A DNA stretch of 64,000 nt from the NCBI RefSeq assembly GCF_900536025.1, contig NZ_UNOZ01000031.1, positions 62,001-126,000 on the forward strand. Direction: 5' to 3'. The translations under genes and the position numbers were made by a program. Source of the DNA: Pseudomonas reidholzensis. Its GTDB lineage: Bacteria > Pseudomonadota > Gammaproteobacteria > Pseudomonadales > Pseudomonadaceae. Shown one piece after another: positions 14,301 through 23,767 of the stretch. Each line of letters starts with the position of its first letter. Positions within the stretch are counted from its first letter, which is position 1. The notes beneath the pieces were generated by a model. The model made no database searches. It was not told the origin of the DNA and was given only the letters and a program-made list of their open reading frames with translations.

Positions 14301-16892
14301 ATGTCATCACGCAAATTCGGCCTCAACCTGGTGGTGGTGCTGGTCATCGCCGCGCTGTTCACGGGGTTCTGGGCGCTGATCAATCGCCCGGTCTCGGCCC
14401 CTGCCTGGCCAGAACAGATCTCCGGTTTCTCCTACTCGCCGTTCCGCCTAGGCGAAAGCCCGCAAAAGGGCCAGTACCCGACCGACGACGAGATGCGCCA
14501 AGACCTCGAGCAGATGAGCAAGCTGACCGACAACATCCGCATCTACACCGTCGAAGGCACCCAGGCCAACATCCCGCGCCTGGCCGAAGAGCTGGGCCTG
14601 CGCGTCACCCTGGGCATCTGGATCAGCCCGGATCTTGCGCGTAACGAGCGTGAGATCAGCAAAGCCATCGAACTCGCCAACAGCTCGCGCAGCGTGGTCA
14701 GGGTGGTGGTCGGCAACGAGGCGCTGTTCCGCGAAGAGGTCACCGCAGAAGACCTGATCGGCTACCTGGACCGGGTCCGCGCGGCGGTCAAGGTCCCGGT
14801 CACCACCAGCGAGCAATGGCACATCTGGAAGGAACACCCGCAGTTGGCGCAACACGTCGACCTGATCGCCGCGCACATCCTGCCGTACTGGGAGTTCGTG
14901 CCGATGCAGGATTCGGTGGAGTTCGTGCTCGACCGCGCGCGTGACCTCAAGCTGCAGTTCCCGCGCAAGCCGCTGCTGCTCTCCGAGGTCGGCTGGCCGA
15001 GCAATGGGCGCATGCGCGGCGGCGCCGATGCCACCCAGGCCGACCAGGCCATCTACCTGCGGACCCTGGTCAACACGCTCAACCGGCGCGGCTATAACTA
15101 CTTCGTCATCGAAGCCTACGACCAGCCGTGGAAGGCCAGCGACGAAGGCTCGGTGGGTGCCTACTGGGGCGTGTTCAACGCCGAGCGCCAGCAGAAGTTC
15201 AACTTCGACGGGCCGGTGGTGGCCATCCCGCAGTGGCGTGCACTGGCGGTCGCCTCGGTGGTGCTGGCCATGCTCGCGTTGACCATCCTGCTGATCGACG
15301 GCTCGGCCCTGCGTCAGCGTGGGCGCACCTTCCTGACCTTCATCACGTTCCTGTGCGGCTCGGTGCTGGTGTGGATCGCCTACGACTACAGCCAGCAATA
15401 CAGCACCTGGTTCAGCCTGACCGTGGGCTTCCTCCTGGCGCTGGGGGCGATCGGCGTGTTCATCGTGCTGATGACCGAGGCCCATGAGCTGGCCGAAGCC
15501 GTGTGGACGTTCAAGCGCCGGCGCGAATTCCTCCCGGTGCAGGGTGACAGCGCCTACCGGCCAAAAGTCTCGGTGCATGTGCCGTGCTACAACGAGCCGC
15601 CGGAGATGGTCAAACAGACCCTCGACGCCCTGGCCGCGCTGGACTACCCCGACTACGAAGTGCTGGTGATCGACAACAACACCAAGGACCCGGCCGTGTG
15701 GGAGCCGCTCAAGGCCCACTGCGAACTGCTCGGCGAGCGCTTCAAGTTCTTCCATGTCGCGCCGCTGGCCGGCTTCAAGGGCGGCGCGCTGAACTACCTG
15801 CTGCCGCACACCGCCAAGGACGCCGAAGTGATCGCGGTGATCGACTCGGACTACTGTGTCGACCGCAACTGGCTCAAGCACATGGTGCCGCACTTCGCCG
15901 ACCCGAAAATCGCCGTGGTGCAGTCCCCCCAGGACTACCGCGACCAGCACGAAAGCGCCTTCAAGAAGCTGTGCTACAGCGAGTACAAGGGCTTCTTCCA
16001 CATCGGCATGGTGACCCGCAACGACCGTGACGCGATCATCCAGCACGGCACCATGACCATGACCCGACGCGCGGTGCTCGATGAGCTCGGCTGGGCCGAC
16101 TGGTGCATCTGCGAAGACGCCGAACTGGGCCTGCGGGTGTTCGAGAAGGGCTTGTCGGCCGCCTACGCGCACAACAGCTACGGCAAGGGCCTGATGCCCG
16201 ACACCTTCATCGACTTCAAGAAGCAACGCTTCCGCTGGGCCTATGGCGCGATCCAGATCATCAAGCACCATGCCCGCGCCCTGCTTCGCGGCAAGGGCAG
16301 CGAGCTGACCCGAGGCCAGCGTTACCACTTCCTGGCGGGCTGGCTGCCGTGGGTCGCCGACGGCATGAACATCTTCTTCACGGCCGGTGCACTGCTGTGG
16401 TCGGCGGCGATGATCATCGTCCCGCACCGGGTCGACCCGCCGCTGATGATCTTTGCCATCCCGCCGTTGGCGCTGTTCTTCTTCAAGGTCGGCAAGATCC
16501 TGTTCCTCTACCGTCGCTCGGTCGGGGTAGACCTCAAGGACGCCTTTGCCGCGGCCCTGGCCGGGCTGGCGCTGTCGCACACGATCGCCAAGGCGGTGCT
16601 GTACGGCTTCTTCACCAGCAGCATGCCGTTCTTCCGCACGCCGAAGAATGCCGACAGCCATGGCTTGCTGGTGGCGATCTCGGAAGCCCGCGAAGAGCTG
16701 TTCATCATGCTCCTGCTGTGGGGGGCGGCAGCCGGGATCTACCTGGTCCAGGGCCTGCCGAGTTCGGACATGCGCTTCTGGGTGGCGATGCTGCTGGTGC
16801 AGTCGCTGCCGTACCTGGCGGCGTTGATCATGGCCTTCCTGTCATCGCTGCCCAAGCCGGCGGAAAAGTCTGTCGAGCCTTCGACCGCCTGA
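14301..16892 (+). CDS. ndvB: Membrane beta-glucan synthase, GH17-GT2 fusion (NdvB type)
   Basis: 863-residue inner-membrane protein. After an N-terminal membrane segment (about residues 8-28) comes a periplasmic GH17 domain with the acid/base Glu in VVGNEAL and nucleophile Glu in LLSEVGWPSNG. Three membrane helices follow, then a cytoplasmic GT2 domain with VIDSDYCV (DxD), ICEDAELGLRV and QRFRW (QxxRW), and further C-terminal helices. This architecture is that of Pseudomonas NdvB, which makes cyclic or branched beta-1,3-glucans: GT2 polymerises and exports, GH17 acts as transglycosylase. Linked in P. aeruginosa to biofilm-specific antibiotic tolerance. Monocistronic. The ndvB name is by architecture and length. 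Confidence 0.85.
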   Translation: MSSRKFGLNLVVVLVIAALFTGFWALINRPVSAPAWPEQISGFSYSPFRLGESPQKGQYPTDDEMRQDLEQMSKLTDNIRIYTVEGTQANIPRLAEELGLRVTLGIWISPDLARNEREISKAIELANSSRSVVRVVVGNEALFREEVTAEDLIGYLDRVRAAVKVPVTTSEQWHIWKEHPQLAQHVDLIAAHILPYWEFVPMQDSVEFVLDRARDLKLQFPRKPLLLSEVGWPSNGRMRGGADATQADQAIYLRTLVNTLNRRGYNYFVIEAYDQPWKASDEGSVGAYWGVFNAERQQKFNFDGPVVAIPQWRALAVASVVLAMLALTILLIDGSALRQRGRTFLTFITFLCGSVLVWIAYDYSQQYSTWFSLTVGFLLALGAIGVFIVLMTEAHELAEAVWTFKRRREFLPVQGDSAYRPKVSVHVPCYNEPPEMVKQTLDALAALDYPDYEVLVIDNNTKDPAVWEPLKAHCELLGERFKFFHVAPLAGFKGGALNYLLPHTAKDAEVIAVIDSDYCVDRNWLKHMVPHFADPKIAVVQSPQDYRDQHESAFKKLCYSEYKGFFHIGMVTRNDRDAIIQHGTMTMTRRAVLDELGWADWCICEDAELGLRVFEKGLSAAYAHNSYGKGLMPDTFIDFKKQRFRWAYGAIQIIKHHARALLRGKGSELTRGQRYHFLAGWLPWVADGMNIFFTAGALLWSAAMIIVPHRVDPPLMIFAIPPLALFFFKVGKILFLYRRSVGVDLKDAFAAALAGLALSHTIAKAVLYGFFTSSMPFFRTPKNADSHGLLVAISEAREELFIMLLLWGAAAGIYLVQGLPSSDMRFWVAMLLVQSLPYLAALIMAFLSSLPKPAEKSVEPSTA

Positions 16893-17047
16893 GGTCAGCG
16901 TCAGCGTGGGAGGGGCGTGCCCCTCTCCTGCGCTGCCTGGAGCCTGATCACAGACGTCCCGCCTGCCGGGTGCCCACCCACGCAGACATCATTTGATATA
17001 AGATAACGCCCCTCGTTTTTTCGCCTTGCCTTGCCCCGGAGTTCCCC

Positions 17048-18199
17048 ATGACGGCCCCAGCCGAGCTCTCGCCTACCCTTCAACTGGCCTGCGACCTGAT
17101 CCGCCGCCCTTCGGTGACCCCGGTCGACGCCGACTGCCAGTCGCAGATGATGAACCGCCTGGGCGCCGTCGGCTTCCAGCTCGAGCCGATGCGCATCGAA
17201 GACGTCGACAACTTCTGGGCCACCCACGGCAACCAGGACGGCCCGGTGCTGTGCTTCGCCGGCCACACCGACGTGGTCCCGACCGGCCCGGTGCAACACT
17301 GGCAGCACGAACCGTTCGAGGCCCTGATCGACGCCGACGGCATGCTCTGTGGCCGTGGCGCCGCCGACATGAAAGGCAGCCTGGCATCGATGGTGGTGGC
17401 CAGCGAGCGCTTCGTCAGTGACTACCCGAACCACCGCGGCAAGGTCGCCTTCCTGATCACCAGCGACGAAGAAGGCCCGGCCCACCACGGCACCAAGGCC
17501 GTGGTCGAGCGCCTGGTGGCGCGCAACGAGCGCCTGGACTGGTGCATCGTCGGCGAGCCGTCGAGCACCCACCTGCTCGGTGACGTGGTCAAGAACGGCC
17601 GTCGTGGCTCGCTCGGCGCCAAGCTGACCGTGCGCGGCAAGCAAGGCCACGTGGCCTACCCGCACCTGGCGCGCAACCCGATCCACCTGGCCGCGCCAGC
17701 CCTGGCCGAGCTGGCCGCCGAGCATTGGGACGAAGGCAACGCATTCTTCCCGCCGACCAGCTTCCAGATCTCCAACCTCAATTCCGGCACCGGCGCGACC
17801 AACGTGGTGCCGGGTGACCTGACGGCGCTGTTCAACTTCCGTTTTTCCACCGAGTCGACCGTCGAAGGCCTGCAGGCCCGCGTCGCGGCGATCCTCGACA
17901 AGCATCAGCTGGAGTGGTCGATCGACTGGGCGCTGTCCGGCCTGCCGTTCCTCACCGAGCCGGGCGAGCTGCTCGACGCGGTGGCGGCGAGCATCAAGGC
18001 GGTCACCGACCGTGACACCCAGCCGTCGACCAGCGGCGGCACCTCCGACGGGCGCTTCATCGCCACCATGGGTACCCAGGTGGTCGAACTCGGCCCGGTC
18101 AACGCGACGATCCACCAGGTCGATGAGCGGATCCTGGCCAGCGACCTCGAGTTGCTGACCGAGATCTACTACCAGACCCTGGTACGGTTGCTCGCCTGA
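17048..18199 (+). CDS. dapE: Succinyl-diaminopimelate desuccinylase
   Basis: 383-residue dizinc M20 metallohydrolase that removes succinate from N-succinyl-LL-diaminopimelate. The metal sites are visible: FAGHTDVVP (His, Asp), GRGAADMKGS (Asp), SDEEGPA (catalytic Glu and metal Glu), and GGTSDGRF / GPVNATIHQVDE near the C terminus. With dapC and dapD this gives three succinylase-pathway genes in the window. Its TGA overlaps the rlmA ATG by one base. Confidence 0.97.
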   Translation: MTAPAELSPTLQLACDLIRRPSVTPVDADCQSQMMNRLGAVGFQLEPMRIEDVDNFWATHGNQDGPVLCFAGHTDVVPTGPVQHWQHEPFEALIDADGMLCGRGAADMKGSLASMVVASERFVSDYPNHRGKVAFLITSDEEGPAHHGTKAVVERLVARNERLDWCIVGEPSSTHLLGDVVKNGRRGSLGAKLTVRGKQGHVAYPHLARNPIHLAAPALAELAAEHWDEGNAFFPPTSFQISNLNSGTGATNVVPGDLTALFNFRFSTESTVEGLQARVAAILDKHQLEWSIDWALSGLPFLTEPGELLDAVAASIKAVTDRDTQPSTSGGTSDGRFIATMGTQVVELGPVNATIHQVDERILASDLELLTEIYYQTLVRLLA

Positions 18200-19011
18200 T
18201 GCTCGCCTGCCCACTTTGCCAGGCGCCCCTGTCGGCGCTGGACAACGGCGTGGCCTGCGCCGCCGGCCACCGCTTCGACCGGGCCCGCCAGGGCTACCTG
18301 AACCTGTTGCCGGTGCAGCACAAGAACAGCCGCGACCCGGGTGACAACCAGGCCATGGTCGAGGCGCGCCGGGACTTTCTCGACGGCGGCCACTATGCCC
18401 CCGTCGCCCGCCGCCTGGCCGAGCTCGCTGCCGAGCGGCAGCCCGGCGCCTGGCTGGACATCGGCTGCGGCGAAGGCTATTACACCGCGCAGCTGGCCGA
18501 GGCCCTGCCCGCGGCTGACGGCTATGCCCTGGACATCTCCCGCGAGGCGGTCAAACGCGCTTGCCGCCGCGCGCCGCAGGTGACCTGGATGGTCGCCAGC
18601 ATGGCCCGGGTACCCTTGGCCGATGCCAGCTGCCAGTTCATCGCCAGCGTCTTCAGCCCGCTCGACTGGCAGGAAGCACTGCGCCTGCTCAGCCCCGGTG
18701 GCGGCCTGATGCGGGTCGGGCCTACGAGCGGCCACCTGATGGAACTGCGCGAAGTGCTCTACGATGAAGTACGCCCTTATGCCGACGACAAACACCTGGC
18801 CCTGGTGCCACCCGGCATGGCCCATGCCCACAGCGAGACCCTCGAGTTTCGCCTGAGCCTGGCCGCGCCCAAGGCCCGCGCCGACCTGCTGGCGATGACC
18901 CCGCACGGCTGGCGCGCGAGCGCCGAGAAGCGTGCCCTGGTGATCGACCAGGCCGCGCCGTTCGAGGTCACGGTTTCCATGCGTTATGACTATTTCGTGC
19001 GCCAACACTGA
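18199..19011 (+). CDS. rlmA: 23S rRNA (guanine-N1)-methyltransferase, RlmA family
   Basis: 270-residue SAM-dependent rRNA methyltransferase. The N-terminal zinc finger is CPLC (Cys4, Cys7) with Cys20 and His24, followed by RFDRARQGYLNLLP, both typical of RlmA. The SAM site is WLDIGCGEGYYT. RlmA(I) methylates G745 of helix 35; the related RlmA(II) acts on G748, so the exact base is inferred. Start overlaps the dapE stop (TGATG), implying coupling. Confidence 0.88.
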   Translation: MLACPLCQAPLSALDNGVACAAGHRFDRARQGYLNLLPVQHKNSRDPGDNQAMVEARRDFLDGGHYAPVARRLAELAAERQPGAWLDIGCGEGYYTAQLAEALPAADGYALDISREAVKRACRRAPQVTWMVASMARVPLADASCQFIASVFSPLDWQEALRLLSPGGGLMRVGPTSGHLMELREVLYDEVRPYADDKHLALVPPGMAHAHSETLEFRLSLAAPKARADLLAMTPHGWRASAEKRALVIDQAAPFEVTVSMRYDYFVRQH

Positions 19012-19029
19012 GCACATCCGGAGCCCTTT

Positions 19030-19407
19030 ATGCGTCAACCTGATATCGAGATCTACCTGAAGGACACCGACGTCGACCACAAGCAGGTTGCCGCGTGGCT
19101 TGCCGAGGCGTTGGGCACTTGCAGCGAATGGACCCAGAAGGGCCTGACCTGGAAATGCCTGGCCGGTAACATTCCGGTCACCTGGTTACCGAAGGCTGTA
19201 GGGAAATGGAACAGCCTGTACCTGGAAAGCGACCAGACGCCGTGGGACGACGACATCGCCTGCGCCCGCGCAGCGCATGCCGCCCTGCAGGTCGAAGTGC
19301 GTTGTGCACCCGGCAGCTGGAGCGAGGAACATGGGGAAGAAGATGCCGATCGCTGGATCCGCATCAGTGCCGACGGTGAAGAAGAGATCACCTGGCGCAC
19401 GCAATAA
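19030..19407 (+). CDS. Conserved small protein of unknown function
   Basis: 125 residues, soluble and acidic (DADRWIRISADGEEEITW at the end), no signal or membrane segment. WTQKGLTWKCLAGNIPVTWLPKAVGKW and WNSLYLESDQTPWDDDIACARAAH read like a compact domain rich in tryptophan. It follows rlmA by 18 bases on the same strand, so it is likely in the dapE-rlmA operon. I do not recognise a named family. Confidence 0.75.
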   Translation: MRQPDIEIYLKDTDVDHKQVAAWLAEALGTCSEWTQKGLTWKCLAGNIPVTWLPKAVGKWNSLYLESDQTPWDDDIACARAAHAALQVEVRCAPGSWSEEHGEEDADRWIRISADGEEEITWRTQ

Positions 19408-19452
19408 CCGCTGCAAGCGGTAAGCGGGGAGCTACAAGAGGGATCGCATCAG

Positions 19453-19480
19453 GCTGCAAGTTCCACGGTCAACTTGCAGC
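19453..19480. terminator. Hairpin between convergent genes
   Basis: GCTGCAAGTT and AACTTGCAGC form a 10-bp stem with an eight-base loop, lying between the 3' ends of the 19030-19407 gene and the cold shock gene. There is no T run; it may serve as a bidirectional 3'-end structure. Confidence 0.5.
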
Positions 19481-19500
19481 TTGAGGCTTGAGCTTGCGGC

Positions 19501-19710
19501 TTAGAGACCGATTACGTCTTCAGCCTGCAGGCCTTTCTGGCCCTGCGTCAGGTTGTACTCCACCTGCTGTCCTTCGACCAGGGTACGATGCCCCTCACCG
19601 CGGATCGCCCGATAGTGGACGAATACATCCGCCCCACCTTCGCGCTGAATGAAGCCATAACCCTTGGCATCGTTGAACCACTTTACATTCCCAGTCTCAC
19701 GAGACGACAT
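19501..19710 (-). CDS. Cold shock domain protein
   Basis: 69-residue single-stranded nucleic-acid-binding protein of the CspA family. RNP1 is KGYGFIQRE and RNP2 is DVFVHY, in the usual five-strand OB fold: GNVKWFNDAKGYGF at the start and NLTQGQKGLQAEDV at the end. ATG 19710 (MSSRETG) is preferred over 19719, which adds three residues. The upstream 230 bases to plsB leave room for a long 5' leader, common in csp genes. A specific csp name cannot be given from sequence alone. Confidence 0.95.
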   Translation of the reverse strand: MSSRETGNVKWFNDAKGYGFIQREGGADVFVHYRAIRGEGHRTLVEGQQVEYNLTQGQKGLQAEDVIGL

Positions 19711-19941
19711 CTGAACCACTCCGATTTTTTATTGTGAAGATCGCCTAGCAGGCACTGGGGCCTCCCCGTGCCGTCGCAGCTTGCTGAAATATCCTGCAAG
19801 GTGCGGACCGAGTATATGACACAGAACAAAGAAAATTCATGACCGGGAAATGAATTGCAGTTTTTTGCTGAACTTACGCGGATACGGCAGACTAACTGAT
19901 TGGAAATCGACCCGAATCTCCTTCCAGGGCACCTATACCCC

Positions 19942-22440
19942 ATGACCCGATCTCCCTTGCGACGCCTGATCTTCGGCGCCCTGCGCCGCGTGATGTACCT
20001 GTGGGTGCGCTCCGAGACCATCAACCAGTCGTCCCTGACCCTCAAGCTCGACCGCAGCCGCCCGGTGTTCTACGCCCTGCCCTCGCCCGCGCTGACCGAC
20101 CTGGTGGTGCTCGACCGCGAGTGCACCAAGGCGGGGCTGCCGCGCCCGGTGCTGCCCGTTGCCGTGGGCAACCTGCACGAGCCGGCGGCGTTCTTCTACC
20201 TGACCCCCGACCCGGACTGGCTCGGCCGGCAGGACAAACGCGGCGCGCCGCCGACCCTCGAGCGGCTGGTCGCGGCGATCAGCCAGCATGCCGAAGAAGA
20301 CGCGCAGATCATCCCCGTCAGCGTGTTCTGGGGGCAGACCCCGGCCAGCGAATCCAGCCCCTGGAAGCTGTTGTTCGCCGACAGCTGGGCGGTCACCGGC
20401 CGCCTGCGCCGTTTGCTGACCATCCTGATCCTCGGGCGCAAGACCCGGGTGCAGTTCTCGGCGCCGATCCACCTGCGCGAGCTGGTGGAGCACAACAAGG
20501 GCCACGAGCGCACGGTACGCATGGCCCAGCGCCTGATGCGGGTGCATTTCCGCAACCTCAAGACCGCCGTGATCGGCCCGGACATCTCGCACCGGCGCAA
20601 CCTGGTCAAGGGCCTGATCCACGACCCGCAGGTGCGCCAGGCGATCGCCGACGAGGCCGAGCGCGAGCACATCCCCCTGGCCAAGGCCGAGGCGCAGGCG
20701 CTGCGCTACGGCAATGAGATCGCCTCGGACTACACCTACACCGCGATCCGCTTCATGGAAGTGGTGCTCAGCTGGTTCTGGAACAAGATCTACGACGGCA
20801 TCAAGGTCAACAACATCGAGCAGGTGCAGAGCATCGCCCCGGGCCACGAAGTGATCTACGTGCCGTGCCACCGCAGCCATATCGACTACCTGCTGCTGTC
20901 CTACCTGCTGTTCCGCAACGGCCTGACGCCACCGCACATCGCCGCCGGGATCAACCTCAACATGCCGGTGATCGGCGGCCTGCTGCGGCGCGGCGGGGCG
21001 TTTTTCATGCGCCGCACCTTCAAGGGCAACCCGCTGTACACGGCGGTGTTCAACGAGTACCTGCACACCCTGTTCAGCAAAGGCTTCCCGGTCGAGTACT
21101 TCGTCGAAGGCGGCCGCTCGCGCACCGGGCGCATGCTCCAGCCGCGTACCGGCATGCTGGCGATCACCTTGCGCAGCTTCCTGCGCTCGTCGCGCACGCC
21201 GATCGTCTTCGTGCCGGTGTACATCGGCTATGAGCGCGTGCTCGAAGGGCGTACCTACCTGGGCGAACTGCGCGGGGCGAGCAAGAAGAAAGAGTCGATC
21301 TTCGACATCTTCAAGGTCATTGGCGCGCTCAAGCAGCGCTTTGGCCAGGTGTCGGTCAACTTTGGCGAGCCGATCCGCCTGGCGGGCTTCCTCGACCAGC
21401 AGCAGCCTGGCTGGCGCGAGCAGGACCACGGCCCGCAGTTCCGCCCGGCCTGGCTCAACCAGGCCACCACCCGCCTGGGCGAGACGGTGGCCCGCCACCT
21501 CAACGAAGCGGCGGCGATCAACCCGGTCAACCTGGTGGCCCTGGCGCTGCTCTCGACCAGCCGCCATGCCCTGGACGAGCGGGCCCTGGTGCGCATCCTC
21601 GACCTGTACCTGGCACTGCTGCGCCAGGTGCCCTACTCGGCCCACACGACCCTGCCCGAAGGCGATGGCCTGGCGCTGATCAGCCACGTGCGCGGCATGG
21701 ACCTGCTGGCCGAACAGAACGACGCCATGGGGCGCATCCTCTACCTGGATGAGGCCAACGCGGTATTGATGACCTACTACCGCAACAACGTGCTGCACAT
21801 CTTCGCCCTGCCCGCGCTGCTGGCGAGCTTTTTCCAGAGCAGCTCGCGGATGAGCCGCGAACTGATCGGCCAGTACGTCAAGGCGCTGTACCCGTACCTG
21901 CAGGCGGAGCTGTTCCTGCGCTGGCCGCTGGAGGAGCTGGACGCGGTCATCGACCAGTGGCTCGGGGCATTCGTCGAGCAAGGCCTGCTGCGCTTCGAGA
22001 ACGACGTCTACCTGCGTCCGGCGCCCAGTTCGCGGCAGTTCGTCCTGCTGACCCTGCTGGCGCGGACCATCACCCACGCCCTGCAGCGCTACTACATGGC
22101 CACCTCGTTGCTGCTCAACAACGGCCAGCAGACGCTGACCGCCGAGGAGCTCGAAGACCTCTGCGTGATGATGGCCCAGCGCCTGTCGATCCTGCATGGG
22201 CTGAATGCGCCGGAGTTCTTCGACAAGACCCTGTTCCGCCATTTCATCCAGCAACTGCTGCAGCAAGGTGTGTTGCGCCCGGACGGCAACGGCAAGCTGG
22301 GCTACCACGACAAGCTCGGCGAACTGGCCGAAGGCGTGGCCAAGCGGGTGCTGTCGGCGGAGTTGCGCCTGTCGATTCGCCAGGTCGCGCTGCACCGCGA
22401 GGAGCCTGAAGCGGCGGCGATCCACGCCGCCATCGTCTGA
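19942..22440 (+). CDS. plsB: Glycerol-3-phosphate 1-O-acyltransferase
   Basis: 832-residue inner-membrane-associated enzyme that acylates sn-glycerol-3-phosphate at position 1, the first step of phospholipid synthesis. The acyltransferase box HRSHIDYLLL (HX4D) is around residue 312, followed by NLNMPVIGGLLRRGGAFFMRR and FVEGGRSRTGRM, all typical of PlsB rather than PlsY. ATG 19942 gives MTRSPLRRLIFG; the frame is open to 19900 without support. Stands alone, divergent from the cold shock gene. Confidence 0.97.
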   Translation: MTRSPLRRLIFGALRRVMYLWVRSETINQSSLTLKLDRSRPVFYALPSPALTDLVVLDRECTKAGLPRPVLPVAVGNLHEPAAFFYLTPDPDWLGRQDKRGAPPTLERLVAAISQHAEEDAQIIPVSVFWGQTPASESSPWKLLFADSWAVTGRLRRLLTILILGRKTRVQFSAPIHLRELVEHNKGHERTVRMAQRLMRVHFRNLKTAVIGPDISHRRNLVKGLIHDPQVRQAIADEAEREHIPLAKAEAQALRYGNEIASDYTYTAIRFMEVVLSWFWNKIYDGIKVNNIEQVQSIAPGHEVIYVPCHRSHIDYLLLSYLLFRNGLTPPHIAAGINLNMPVIGGLLRRGGAFFMRRTFKGNPLYTAVFNEYLHTLFSKGFPVEYFVEGGRSRTGRMLQPRTGMLAITLRSFLRSSRTPIVFVPVYIGYERVLEGRTYLGELRGASKKKESIFDIFKVIGALKQRFGQVSVNFGEPIRLAGFLDQQQPGWREQDHGPQFRPAWLNQATTRLGETVARHLNEAAAINPVNLVALALLSTSRHALDERALVRILDLYLALLRQVPYSAHTTLPEGDGLALISHVRGMDLLAEQNDAMGRILYLDEANAVLMTYYRNNVLHIFALPALLASFFQSSSRMSRELIGQYVKALYPYLQAELFLRWPLEELDAVIDQWLGAFVEQGLLRFENDVYLRPAPSSRQFVLLTLLARTITHALQRYYMATSLLLNNGQQTLTAEELEDLCVMMAQRLSILHGLNAPEFFDKTLFRHFIQQLLQQGVLRPDGNGKLGYHDKLGELAEGVAKRVLSAELRLSIRQVALHREEPEAAAIHAAIV

Positions 22441-22521
22441 TCGAGCGCACGACCTGCCTGGGAAAATCCGCTAAAGTCCCTGGGGTTGGCCACAAGCCGG
22501 CCCCAGGACTACGGAGATTCC

Positions 22522-22920
22522 ATGAAAAAACTCTTTATGCTGTGTTGCGCATCCCTGCTCGCAGCCTGCTCCAGCACCAGCCCCTCGCACCAGGCCAGCC
22601 TGGATGGCGAAGTCTTCTACCTGCAGCGCATCGCCCTGCCGCCCAGCGCAACCCTCAGCGTGAGCCTGCAGGACGTCTCGCTGATGGACGCCCCGGCGGT
22701 GACCCTGGCCAGCCAGGCCGGGCCGATCAAGGGCAACGTGCCGCTGCCGTTCCACCTGACGTACGACCCGGCACAGGTCAAGCCTGGCCATCGCTATGCG
22801 CTCAGTGCGCGCATCGAACTGGACGGCAAGCTGCTGTTCATCAATACCGAACACCACGGCGTCGAGCTCGACGGCAGCGCCGTACAGCCCGTGCGGATCA
22901 AGGTCGATCCGGTTCGCTGA
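22522..22920 (+). CDS. YbaY-family lipoprotein
   Basis: 132-residue precursor. The signal peptide ends in a lipobox (LLAACS, Cys at residue 16), so the mature protein is a lipoprotein of about 117 residues. GEVFYLQRIALPPSATLSVSLQDVS and HYDPAQVKPGHRYAL-like text (here LTYDPAQVKPGHRY) match the YbaY/type III secretion lipoprotein chaperone-like fold. GGAG precedes ATG 22522. Followed after 33 bases by the DUF4197 gene, likely co-transcribed. Function unknown. Confidence 0.85.
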   Translation: MKKLFMLCCASLLAACSSTSPSHQASLDGEVFYLQRIALPPSATLSVSLQDVSLMDAPAVTLASQAGPIKGNVPLPFHLTYDPAQVKPGHRYALSARIELDGKLLFINTEHHGVELDGSAVQPVRIKVDPVR

Positions 22921-22953
22921 TTCCGCTCAATTACCCGTTAAAAGGAAGTACCC

Positions 22954-23643
22954 ATGATTCGCTCCTCCCTGCGCCTCTCCACCCTGTGCGCCGGTCTGTT
23001 GCTGTCGGCCAGCGCCCTGGCCCTGTCGCTCGGCGACCTGACCCAGCAGGACGCAGCCGGCGGCCTCAAGGATGCCCTGACCCAAGGTGCACAAGTTGCG
23101 GTCAAGCAACTGAGCACCCCGGGCGGCTTCAGCAACAACCCCGACGTGCGCATCGAGCTGCCCGGCAACCTCGGCAAGGTCGCCAAGACCATGAAGATGC
23201 TCGGCAAGGGTGACCAGGTCACGGCCCTCGAAGACGGCATGAACAAAGCCGCCGAAGCGGCCATGCCACAGGCCCAGGCAATTCTGGTCGATGCGGTGAA
23301 GAAGATGACCGTGACCGATGCCAAGGGCATCCTCAGCGGCGGTGACGACTCTGCCACCCAGTACCTGAACACGAGCAGCCGCGAGCAGATCCGCGCCAAG
23401 TTCCTGCCGATCGTCAAGGCGGCGACCGACAAGGTCGGTGTGGTCCAGCAGTACAACAGCTTCGCCGGTCAGGCTTCGGCGCTCGGCCTGGGTAGCTCGA
23501 AGACTGCCAGCGTCGAAAGCTACGTGACCGAGAAGGCCCTGGATGGGCTGTTCGAGATGGTTGCCAAGCAAGAGCAGAGCATTCGCCAGAACCCGGCCCA
23601 GGCGGCGACCAGCCTGGCCAAGAAAGTCTTCGGCGCGCTCTGA
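22954..23643 (+). CDS. DUF4197 exported protein
   Basis: 229-residue precursor with a cleavable signal peptide (LCAGLLLSASALALS). The mature part LTQQDAAGGLKDALTQGAQVAVKQL through EQIRAKFLPIVKAATDKVGV matches DUF4197, an alpha-helical periplasmic family without known function. Same strand and close to the YbaY-like lipoprotein. Ends before a REP pair. Confidence 0.88.
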   Translation: MIRSSLRLSTLCAGLLLSASALALSLGDLTQQDAAGGLKDALTQGAQVAVKQLSTPGGFSNNPDVRIELPGNLGKVAKTMKMLGKGDQVTALEDGMNKAAEAAMPQAQAILVDAVKKMTVTDAKGILSGGDDSATQYLNTSSREQIRAKFLPIVKAATDKVGVVQQYNSFAGQASALGLGSSKTASVESYVTEKALDGLFEMVAKQEQSIRQNPAQAATSLAKKVFGAL

Positions 23644-23677
23644 TTCAACCGTTGTATCGCCGGGGGCTGCTTCGCAA

Positions 23678-23760
23678 CCCTTCGCGGGCAAGCCCGCTCC
23701 TACAGGTATGAACCAAGCTGTAGGAGCGGGCTTGCCCGCGAAGGGCCGCACGGCGGCCCC
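23678..23760. repeat. Paired REP elements between convergent DUF4197 and RND genes
   Basis: CCTTCGCGGGCAAGCCCGCT at 23679 and the complementary AGCGGGCTTGCCCGCGAAGG ending at 23744 face each other across 12 bases, with a short GGGCCGC/GCGGCCC flank. Same subtype as the copy at 7.4 kb. Confidence 0.9.
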
Positions 23761-23767
23761 AAACGCT

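Noticed and set aside
14448..16661. Minus-strand frame of 737 codons opposite ndvB
   Set aside because: Antisense shadow of a gene with intact GH17 and GT2 motifs.
16910..16925. Terminator after ndvB (GAGGGG-CGTG-CCCCTC)
   Set aside because: Only a 6-bp stem without a T run; too weak to list as a terminator.
19933..22425. Minus-strand frame of 830 codons opposite plsB
   Set aside because: A mirror of plsB codon usage; no start context and no family motif.
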